From: Pseudoxanthomonas sp.
GTDB taxonomy: Bacteria; Pseudomonadota; Gammaproteobacteria; Xanthomonadales; Xanthomonadaceae
Reading direction: 5' to 3'
NCBI RefSeq assembly: GCF_035999195.1
Contig: NZ_DASYGY010000004.1
Location: forward strand, 248,001 to 312,000
DNA: 64,000 nucleotides
Positions 17,211 through 25,565 of the stretch are shown piece after piece. The translations under genes and the position numbers were made by a program. Positions within the stretch are counted from its first letter, which is position 1, and each line of letters opens with the position of its first letter. The notes under the pieces were generated by a model. It was given only the letters and a program-made list of their open reading frames with translations, was not told where the DNA came from and made no database searches.

Positions 17211-17330
17211 GGGATTGGTGATTGGGGATTGGTGATTCGCAGCAGCGCAACGCGTTGACGATCCCGCCCCATCCGGCTTCCCGCCGCCCGACGTTCATCG
17301 AATCACTTATCACACATCACGAATCACGGA
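17211..17330. repeat. Inverted GATTCG-type short repeats between groES and groEL
   Basis: Tandem GATTGGTGATTGGGGATTG-like units at 17211-17240 face their reverse complement (CGAATCACTTATCACACATC-like) at 17299-17330, about 60 nt apart. The same repeat type flanks the four-helix-bundle gene at 11830-11858 and 12243-12275. On RNA the arms could pair into a long hairpin between the two chaperonin genes. Confidence 0.75.
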
Positions 17331-17339
17331 GTTTTTCCA

Positions 17340-18980
<1,641 letters not shown>

Positions 18981-19013
18981 GCAGCCCGCGTCCGCGCTGT
19001 ACCGCAGTACCGG

Positions 19014-19042
19014 AACCCCGCCACAAGGCGGGGTTTCTTTTT
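19014..19042 (+). terminator. Intrinsic terminator of groESL
   Basis: A 9-bp stem, AACCCCGCC (19014-19022) with GGCGGGGTT (19027-19035), around an ACAA loop, followed by TCTTTTT. It lies 34 nt after the groEL stop. Confidence 0.9.
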
Positions 19043-19080
19043 GCCTTGTCCGCACGCGGGCAGGCGGCTAGCCTGCACGC

Positions 19081-19689
19081 ATGCACACCTCCCTCATCGT
19101 CGTCGACGATTTCCTCGGCCCGCAGGACGCGTGGTCGCTGCGCGAGGCCGCGCTCAGGCTGACCTATCCGGATCTGCGCGGTCCGTTCCCGGGGCGCAAT
19201 TCGCTGGAGCGCATCGAGATCGAAGGCCTGTCCGAGATCGCCTCGCACCTCACCGGCGAGCGGCTCAAGCCGATCGATCCGCTGCACTCGCACGGCAAGT
19301 TCCGCATCACCCTGGCGTCGGATGTCGGCACGGCGAAAGTCCACATCGACCAGGCGTACTGGTCGGGCATCCTCTATCTCAGCAAGCCGGAGGACTGCCG
19401 TGGCGGTACGGAGTTCTTCCGCCATCGTCCGTCGAACCGCGACCGCGCGCCGCTCACCGATGCGGAACTGGCGGAGATGGGATTCGCCTCGCATGCGCAG
19501 ATGCACCAGGAGATCATCGAGAAGCACAGCAACGACGACAGCGTGTGGGAGCCCACCATGCAAGTGCCGATGCGCTTCAACCGGTTGGTGCTGCTGCGTC
19601 CGTGGCTGTGGCATACCGCCGGGCCCGCATTCGGCAGCACGATGGAAAACGGCCGGCTGGTCTACCTGATGTTCTTCACCGCCGCGTGA
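19081..19689 (+). CDS. DUF6445-like protein, possible Fe(II)/2-oxoglutarate-type oxygenase fold
   Basis: A 202-residue cytoplasmic protein without signal or membrane segment. An HIDQAYWSGILYLS segment near residue 88, GGTEFF near 108 and WHTAGPAFGSTMENGRLV near 178 resemble the HxD...H...R arrangement of Fe(II)/2-oxoglutarate dioxygenases, with the second His in WHTAG and the Arg in NGRL. I place it in the DUF6445 family on overall pattern; members often occur near tryptophan-halogenase-like genes and TonB receptors, but none are here. It stands alone between groEL and aroG. Whether the metal site is functional, and the substrate, cannot be judged. Confidence 0.65.
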   Translation: MHTSLIVVDDFLGPQDAWSLREAALRLTYPDLRGPFPGRNSLERIEIEGLSEIASHLTGERLKPIDPLHSHGKFRITLASDVGTAKVHIDQAYWSGILYLSKPEDCRGGTEFFRHRPSNRDRAPLTDAELAEMGFASHAQMHQEIIEKHSNDDSVWEPTMQVPMRFNRLVLLRPWLWHTAGPAFGSTMENGRLVYLMFFTAA

Positions 19690-19742
19690 GCGGTTTTCCG
19701 TTGCCGATGAAACAGTCGACAAGCGCCGGAAGGCGTGGCCCA

Positions 19743-19835
19743 ATGCCTCGCATGAACCCGCTCCGCGCCCGCTATTGGTTTTGGTACGAAGGCTTTCCGA
19801 TGCCGACGGCGGGAGCGAGGACGCGTTCATTCTAG
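19743..19835 (+). CDS. Putative aromatic-rich leader peptide upstream of aroG
   Basis: A 30-codon reading frame starting at ATG 19743 with a GGAAGG ribosome binding site 9 nt upstream (19728-19733); a second in-frame ATG is at 19752. Codons 11-15 are Tyr-Trp-Phe-Trp-Tyr (tat tgg ttt tgg tac, 19773-19787), followed by Glu-Gly-Phe, an extreme concentration of the end products of the shikimate pathway. The stop at 19833-19835 is followed 25 nt later by a strong terminator hairpin, and then by aroG. This arrangement matches ribosome-mediated attenuation as in trp and phe operons. The peptide itself probably has no function beyond sensing charged tRNAs. Confidence 0.8.
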   Translation: MPRMNPLRARYWFWYEGFPMPTAGARTRSF

Positions 19836-19860
19836 GTAAGACACCAGAAGAATCCCCTTG

Positions 19861-19889
19861 AAGCCGCCAGCGAACCTGGCGGCTTTTTT
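19861..19889 (+). terminator. Intrinsic terminator / attenuator in the aroG leader
   Basis: AAGCCGCCAG (19861-19870) pairs perfectly with CTGGCGGCTT (19876-19885) around CGAAC, followed by TTTT. It lies between the leader peptide stop and the aroG start (19 nt downstream), so unless it is bypassed transcription would stop before aroG. Candidate competing pairings are GGCTTT (19791-19796) with GAAGCC (19860-19865) and GGCGG (19808-19812) with CCGCC (19864-19868). Confidence 0.85.
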
Positions 19890-19907
19890 GTTGACCGGAG
19901 AGACCCC

Positions 19908-20972
19908 ATGGCCCCCCATACCGACGACCTGCGCATCCGCAAACTCGATGAGCTGGTCACACCCGCTGCCGTGATCGGCGAGCTGCCTTGCAATGATGCG
20001 GTGTCGCAGACCGTGTCCGATGCGCGCGCCGCGCTGCACGACATCCTGCATGGCCGCGACGACCGCCTCATCGTGGTGATCGGACCCTGTTCGATCCACG
20101 ACCCCGCCTCGGCGATCGACTACGCCCGGCGCCTGAAGCCGCTGCGCGATGCGCTCGCCGGCGAACTGGAGATCGTCATGCGCGTGTACTTCGAGAAGCC
20201 GCGCACCACGGTGGGCTGGAAGGGGCTGATCAACGATCCCGCACTGGACGGCAGCTTCGACATCAACCGCGGCCTGCGCCTGGCGCGCGCCCTGCTGCGC
20301 GACATCAACGCGCTCGGCCTGCCCGCCGGCTGCGAATACCTGGACACCATCTCGCCGCAGTACATCAGCGACCTGGTGGCGTGGGGCGCGATCGGCGCGC
20401 GGACCACCGAGAGCCAGGTGCACCGCGAGATGGCCAGCGGGCTGTCGTGCCCGGTCGGCTTCAAGAACGGCACCGACGGCAACGTGAAGATCGCGGTGGA
20501 CGCGGTGGGCGCGGCATCGCATCCGCATCATTTCCTCGCGGTGACGAAGGAAGGCCGGTCGGCCATCGCGGCGACCGCGGGCAATCCGGATTGCCACGTG
20601 ATCCTGCGCGGCGGCAAGGCGCCGAACTACGATGCCGCCAGCATCGAGGCCGCCAGCCAGGTGCTGGTGAAGTCGGGGCTTCCGGCGCGCCTGATGGTCG
20701 ATGCCAGCCACGCCAACAGCGGCAAGAATCCCGACCACCAGCCCGCGGTGATCGACGACATCGCCTCTCAAATCGAGGGCGGCGAGCGGCGCATCGTCGG
20801 CGTGATGGTGGAGAGCCATCTGGTCGGCGGACGCCAGGATCTGGTGGACGGGCAGCCGCTGGCGTACGGGCAGAGCATCACCGACGGCTGCCTGGGCTGG
20901 GAGGGCTCGGTGCAGGTGCTGCACCGGCTGGCGGACGCGGTCCGGACCCGACGCCTGGCCCGCGCGGCGTAA
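19908..20972 (+). CDS. aroG: 3-deoxy-7-phosphoheptulonate synthase, class I (DAHP synthase)
   Basis: Catalyses the first step of aromatic amino acid synthesis, condensing phosphoenolpyruvate and erythrose 4-phosphate. The 354-residue product is of AroF/G/H type: VIGPCSIHDPASAIDYARRL near residue 60, EIVMRVYFEKPRTTVGWKGL near 90, GARTTESQVHREMASGLS near 165, GFKNGTDG, and the metal-site segment VDASHANSGKNP near 265. A GGAG ribosome binding site precedes the ATG. It is a single-gene unit preceded by a leader peptide and terminator (19743-19889), so its expression probably depends on the supply of charged Tyr, Trp or Phe tRNA. Which amino acid gives allosteric feedback cannot be told from this reading. 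Confidence 0.97.
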   Translation: MAPHTDDLRIRKLDELVTPAAVIGELPCNDAVSQTVSDARAALHDILHGRDDRLIVVIGPCSIHDPASAIDYARRLKPLRDALAGELEIVMRVYFEKPRTTVGWKGLINDPALDGSFDINRGLRLARALLRDINALGLPAGCEYLDTISPQYISDLVAWGAIGARTTESQVHREMASGLSCPVGFKNGTDGNVKIAVDAVGAASHPHHFLAVTKEGRSAIAATAGNPDCHVILRGGKAPNYDAASIEAASQVLVKSGLPARLMVDASHANSGKNPDHQPAVIDDIASQIEGGERRIVGVMVESHLVGGRQDLVDGQPLAYGQSITDGCLGWEGSVQVLHRLADAVRTRRLARAA

Positions 20973-21096
20973 ACGGACGGCGGCGATGTCCGCTCCTGCA
21001 CGGATGTTCCGAAGGGGAGGATGTCGATCAGGCGCGCCGTCCTGATGCCGGCGCCACGGCATCCATCGGCGCGGATCGCCGGCCGAGGGAACGCCG

Positions 21097-23472
21097 ATGC
21101 CGTGGAAGGCGCTACGCCAATGCTGGGCCCTGCCGCATGCCGACGCGGCGACGCGCGCGGTCCTGCTGGACCGGCAGCTGCGCAACCTGTTCCGGGTCAT
21201 CCCCTGGTACGTGGCCGCGAACCTGGTCAGCGCGTTGGGCGTCTTCCAGGTCATGGCGCCCTTCCTTCAGGGCCGTCGCTGGCAGCCCTGGGCCGTGGTG
21301 TTCGTCGTCGTCCACGTGGGCTGGGCCGTGCACGCGATCGGCCGGTGGCGGGTTGCCCGGGGGCCGCATCCGCGGGAGTTGCGCCTGGTCGACCTGTGGG
21401 TGTCGGCCGGCTGGTGCGGCCTGGCCGCGATGGCCTGCGGCGTCGGCCTGTATCTCGGTGCCCCGCTGGCCGCGAGCGATGGCAGCCGACTGCTGCTGGC
21501 CGCCTACACCCCGGGACTGATCGCCACCGGCGTGCTGGTGGGCATCACCGCCCCGCTGGTGTCGTTCCTGTGGCTGGTGATCCTGACCGTGGCCGCATGC
21601 CTGATGGTGGCGCGGCTGGACTTCCTGGCGCAGGGCATGACGATCGCGCAGCTGTGCTGCTACGCGGTGATGCTGACGATCGCCCTGCTGTTCGTGTCGC
21701 GCATGCTGGTCAAGCGGATCGAAGCCGAGACATCGGTGGCGCGACAGAAGCAGATCGTGGGGCTGCTGCTGCGCGAGTTCGAGAGCAATGCCAACGACTG
21801 GCTGTGGGAAAGCGACTGCAGGGGCAGCCTGAGCCGGGTGGGGCCTTCCCTGGCGCGGATGCTCGGGCGCGACGATGCGTCCCTGCTCGGCAAACGCCTG
21901 GACACGCTGTTCTCGCGGCAGCGCCTGATCGAGGTGGCCAGCGACCGCGAGGTCGGCGTCGACGCGCTGCAGCGGCGCCTGTCGACGCCCGTGCCGTTCA
22001 CCGGCCTGGTGGTGGAAGCGGCGACGCCCGAGACCTGCAGCTGGAAGATCAGCGCCCGTCCCCTGCATGCGCCGTCCGGCGCGTGGATCGGCTGGCGCGG
22101 GGTAGGGTGCGATGTGTCCGACGCGCGGCTGCGCGAAGCCGAAAGCCTGCGCCGCGAGCGCCACCTGCATGCACTGGCCCATCACGACGCGCTGACCGGT
22201 CTGCCCAACCGGCGCAGCTTCATGGACGCGTCCCCTGCGGAGGCATGCGCGCGCGGTCGCGTGGCGGTGGCGCTGATCGACCTGGACAACTTCAAGGCGA
22301 TCAACGATGGGCTGGGACATGCGACCGGCGACCAGATCCTGTGCCGGGTGGCCGAGCGGTTGCGGCGGGCAGTCGCACCGGGCGATGTGCTGGCGCGGCT
22401 GGGCGGCGACGAGTTCGCGCTGATGGTCTGCGGACTGCCCGAGCAGGAGACCGAGGCGGATCTCCGGCAGCGGCTCGTCCGCATCCAGGAGGGGCTGCGC
22501 GAGCCGGAGATGCTGAACGGCTACCGGATCGATGTACGCGCCAGCATCGGCACCACGCTGGTAGATGCAGCGCCGGCGGAGATCGGTGAACTGCTGCGCC
22601 AGGCGGATATCGCGCTGTACGCGGCCAAGGCGGATGGCCGCGACACGCTGGCGTTCTATGAACCCGGCATGGGCGAGCGCATCCAGGCCAGGCTCGCGCA
22701 GGTCAGCGACCTGTACGACGCCGTGGGGCAGGGACACCTGGAACTGCACTACATGGCCCAGCACGGCGTGCACGACCTGCAGGTGCAGGCCTACGAAGCG
22801 CTGGTGCGCTGGCATCACCCGGTCTACGGACAGATCTCGCCGGCCGACTTCATTCCGATGGCCGAAACGTCCGGCGTCATCGTGCCGCTCGGGCTGTGGG
22901 TGCTGGAGCGCGCCTGCCGGGATGCGCTGGCCTGGCCGCAACCGGTGACCGTGGCGGTCAACGTGTCGCCGGCGCAGCTGGAAGCGCCCGGGCTGGTGGC
23001 CTCGTTCCTCGAGGTATTGCATCGCACCGGCCTGCCGCCGCAGCGGCTGGAGCTGGAAATCACCGAGTCGGTGCTGGCGCGCGACCCGAAGCTGGCGCGC
23101 GGGGTGCTGCAGCAACTGCGCGAGGCCGGCATACGCATTGCGATGGACGACTTCGGCGTGGGGTATTCCTCGATGGCCCAGCTCAGCGAACTGCCGTTCG
23201 ACCGCATCAAGCTGGACCAGTCGTTCGCGGCCGCCCTGCGCCAGCCGGGCGCCCGCGACATGACGGTGTCGATCATCCGTTCCATCGTGCAGATCGCGCG
23301 CGGCTCGCAGATCCAGGTGACGGCCGAGGGCGTGGAAACCCAGGAGCAGTTGCAGGACCTGCGCGAGCTGGGCTGCGATGCCGTGCAGGGCTTCCTGCTG
23401 GGGCGGCCGGTGCCGGCGGCGTGGGTGGGACGGCCGGGCGCGGAGCGGGCGCTGCGCCGCCGTCGCAGGTGA
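21097..23472 (+). CDS. Membrane GGDEF-EAL cyclic-di-GMP protein with PAS-like domain
   Basis: A 791-residue predicted regulator of cyclic-di-GMP. Residues 1 to about 210 hold six or so membrane helices; a PAS-like segment follows (DWLWESDCRG at about 228). The diguanylate cyclase domain is intact: NFKAINDGLGHATGD and the exact GGDEF motif in LARLGGDEFALM. The phosphodiesterase domain is also intact: YEALVRW (EAL), NVSP, ELEITESVL, MDDFGVGYSS, KLDQSF and AEGVE. Both catalytic sites therefore look usable, and the net activity cannot be predicted. The ATG at 21097 is the first that keeps the membrane region. The gene is monocistronic; the membrane domain is presumably the input sensor. Confidence 0.92.
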   Translation: MPWKALRQCWALPHADAATRAVLLDRQLRNLFRVIPWYVAANLVSALGVFQVMAPFLQGRRWQPWAVVFVVVHVGWAVHAIGRWRVARGPHPRELRLVDLWVSAGWCGLAAMACGVGLYLGAPLAASDGSRLLLAAYTPGLIATGVLVGITAPLVSFLWLVILTVAACLMVARLDFLAQGMTIAQLCCYAVMLTIALLFVSRMLVKRIEAETSVARQKQIVGLLLREFESNANDWLWESDCRGSLSRVGPSLARMLGRDDASLLGKRLDTLFSRQRLIEVASDREVGVDALQRRLSTPVPFTGLVVEAATPETCSWKISARPLHAPSGAWIGWRGVGCDVSDARLREAESLRRERHLHALAHHDALTGLPNRRSFMDASPAEACARGRVAVALIDLDNFKAINDGLGHATGDQILCRVAERLRRAVAPGDVLARLGGDEFALMVCGLPEQETEADLRQRLVRIQEGLREPEMLNGYRIDVRASIGTTLVDAAPAEIGELLRQADIALYAAKADGRDTLAFYEPGMGERIQARLAQVSDLYDAVGQGHLELHYMAQHGVHDLQVQAYEALVRWHHPVYGQISPADFIPMAETSGVIVPLGLWVLERACRDALAWPQPVTVAVNVSPAQLEAPGLVASFLEVLHRTGLPPQRLELEITESVLARDPKLARGVLQQLREAGIRIAMDDFGVGYSSMAQLSELPFDRIKLDQSFAAALRQPGARDMTVSIIRSIVQIARGSQIQVTAEGVETQEQLQDLRELGCDAVQGFLLGRPVPAAWVGRPGAERALRRRRR

Positions 23473-23566
23473 CTTCCGGCAGGTCGAAGGAGTGACCGTT
23501 GGCAACTGACGCGGTGCGGCGTGGCGACCAGACTGGCCGCACATCCCGCCCTTCCGGAGTCCGCCC

Positions 23567-23995
23567 ATGCGTCGCCATCTCGTTCGCCCCGCCTGCCTCG
23601 CCCTACTGTCGATCGCCGCGCTCGCGCCGGCGCAGGCGGCCGACCTGACCGTCACCCTGCACGACGTGCGCGCGAAGACCGGCGTCGTGAAGGTGGCCGT
23701 GGTGGATTCCGCCGCCGGCTGGAACGGACAGGCCGGCCCCGTGCGCGCGGATGGCGCGCCTCCGACCGGCGACACCGCGACCTTCGTGTTCAAGGACCTG
23801 GCGCCGGGCGCGTACGCCGTGCTGGTCACCCACGACGAGAACGGCAACGGCAAGCTCGACAGCAACATGATCGGGATGCCGGTCGAAGCCTACGGCTTCA
23901 GCAACAATCCCAACGTGATGCGCAAGCCCACCTGGGACGAAGCCCGCTTCGAGGTCGGTGCGCAGGATGCCGCCATCGCCATCACCCTGCGCTGA
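23567..23995 (+). CDS. DUF2141 secreted protein
   Basis: A 142-residue exported protein. A signal peptide (hydrophobic LACLALLSIAALAPAQA, cleavage after AQA near residue 24) precedes a compact DUF2141 beta-sandwich. Family landmarks are FVFKDLAPGAYAVLVTHDENGNGKLDSN, an Asp/Asn-rich loop like those that bind calcium, and EAYGFSNNP. The stop is 10 nt before the carotenoid oxygenase gene, so the two form an operon. DUF2141 genes are often found beside carotenoid or lipid-related genes in proteobacteria; the function is unknown. Confidence 0.85.
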   Translation: MRRHLVRPACLALLSIAALAPAQAADLTVTLHDVRAKTGVVKVAVVDSAAGWNGQAGPVRADGAPPTGDTATFVFKDLAPGAYAVLVTHDENGNGKLDSNMIGMPVEAYGFSNNPNVMRKPTWDEARFEVGAQDAAIAITLR

Positions 23996-24005
23996 GGCCG
24001 CCGCC

Positions 24006-25529
24006 ATGGACCGTCGCCGCTTCCTGCGCAACCTCCTTTCCGGCGCCACCGCGCTGGCCGTCGCGCCGGCCCTGCTGCGCAGCGAGGCCGCGCTCGCAGG
24101 CGATCCGGCGCGGTTCGCCGCGGGCCTGCGCGAGCGGCCGTGGCTGGCCGGCTGGAAGTCGGTGCAGTCGGACACCCTGGGCCCGGCGACGGTGGCGCTG
24201 GAGGGGCGGCTGCCGGCCGGCTTCGCCGGCACGCTGTACCGCAACGGACCCGCCTGGACCGAGCGCGCCGGCTTCCGCTACGAGCACTGGTTCGACGGCG
24301 ACGGCATGGTGCATGGCTGGCGCTTCAACGGCGACGGCACGCTGAGCCACCACGCCCGCATGGTGGCCACGCCCAAGTTCACCCGCGAGCAGCAGGCCGG
24401 CCGCTTCCTGTATCCGACGGCGGGCACGTCCATCCCGGACATGCAGCCCATCCGCAACAATGACGACGCCAACACCGCCAACACGTCGGTCGCGATGATC
24501 GATGGCCGCCTGTTCGCGTTGTCCGAAGCTGGCTCGGCGTTCGAACTGGATCCGGATGCGCTGACCACGCTGGGTCCGGTGACCTGGCGCCCGGACCTGG
24601 CCGCGATTCCGTTCTCCGCGCATCCGCTGATGGACCGCGACGGATCCATGTGGAATTTCGGCTCCATCTCGATGATGGGCGGCAACGGCCTGGTGGTCTG
24701 GCATATCGGCCGCGACGGCACGTTGGCGTCCGCCGACGTGCTGGAGACGCCGGTGCCCGGCTATCTGCACAGCTTCGCCATGACCGACCGGCATCTGGTG
24801 TTCGCGCTGATCCCGTTCCGCTACCTCGAAGGCAAGGGCGCGTTCTTCGAGCGCCTGCGCTTCCGGCAGGAGCAGCCGCTGCGCATCGCCGTGGTCGACA
24901 AGGCCGCGCCGGCGGAGGCGCGCTGGTTCGAGGCGGATTTCGCCGCGATCTACCATTTCGGCGATGCGTCCGAGCGCGATGGCCGCATCAGGGTGCGTGC
25001 CGTCCAGCACCTGGACGTGGAGGAAGCGCGTTCGCCGATGAAGGCGGCCATGAACGGCGACGGCCACGGCGATGCGCATGGCGGCAAGGGCCTGCTGCGG
25101 GAGCTGGTACTCGACCTGCGCAGCGGCAAGGCGCACTGGGACGATACCGGCATCGACGGCATCGAGTTCCCCGTGTTCGATCCCCGCACCCCGTCGCGCG
25201 ATGCGGCGCGCCTGTACGCACCCATCCACGCCGACGGTTCGACCGCGCCGTACTTCAGCCGGGTCGGCGCGTTCGATCCCGCCCGCGGTCGCCGGCAGGT
25301 GCACGACTACGGGCGCGACGTGCTGGTGGAGGAGCACCTGTTCGTCCCCCGTCCCGGCAGCACGCGTCCCGACGATGGCTGGCTGGTCGGCACGCTGCTC
25401 GATGCGGCGAAGGGCCGCAGCGGCATCGCCGTGCTGGACGCCCGGCGCGTGGACGACGGGCCGCTGGCGCAGGCGTGGCTGCCCTACTCGGTGCCGCTCG
25501 GGTTCCACGGACACTTCGCCGCCCGCTGA
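24006..25529 (+). CDS. Carotenoid oxygenase family protein with Tat signal
   Basis: A 507-residue nonheme-iron dioxygenase of the RPE65/carotenoid-cleavage family, which cleaves a double bond in carotenoids or stilbene-type phenylpropanoids. The N-terminus MDRRRFLRNLLSG is a twin-arginine signal, so the enzyme should be exported folded. The family core is visible: YRNGPAW, HWFDGDGMVHG near residue 95, NTSVAMIDGRLFAL, an iron-site His in YLHSFAMTD, a further His in YHFGDA, and the C-terminal GFHGHFA with the last iron ligand. It follows the DUF2141 gene by 10 nt. Substrate cannot be assigned; periplasmic location is unusual for carotenoid substrates and may favour lignin-derived stilbenes. Confidence 0.88.
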   Translation: MDRRRFLRNLLSGATALAVAPALLRSEAALAGDPARFAAGLRERPWLAGWKSVQSDTLGPATVALEGRLPAGFAGTLYRNGPAWTERAGFRYEHWFDGDGMVHGWRFNGDGTLSHHARMVATPKFTREQQAGRFLYPTAGTSIPDMQPIRNNDDANTANTSVAMIDGRLFALSEAGSAFELDPDALTTLGPVTWRPDLAAIPFSAHPLMDRDGSMWNFGSISMMGGNGLVVWHIGRDGTLASADVLETPVPGYLHSFAMTDRHLVFALIPFRYLEGKGAFFERLRFRQEQPLRIAVVDKAAPAEARWFEADFAAIYHFGDASERDGRIRVRAVQHLDVEEARSPMKAAMNGDGHGDAHGGKGLLRELVLDLRSGKAHWDDTGIDGIEFPVFDPRTPSRDAARLYAPIHADGSTAPYFSRVGAFDPARGRRQVHDYGRDVLVEEHLFVPRPGSTRPDDGWLVGTLLDAAKGRSGIAVLDARRVDDGPLAQAWLPYSVPLGFHGHFAAR

Positions 25530-25565
25530 GTGTCTGCATGATGCCGGATGCGGCATGCTGAGCGG

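Noticed and set aside
19041..19835. Long frame overlapping the DUF6445-like gene and ending with the aromatic peptide
   Set aside because: Only the last 30 codons, which have their own ribosome binding site, are supported; the upstream part is out of frame with the real gene.
21112..23868. Minus-strand frame of over 900 codons opposite the GGDEF-EAL gene
   Set aside because: The plus-strand product has intact catalytic motifs; the opposite frame has none.
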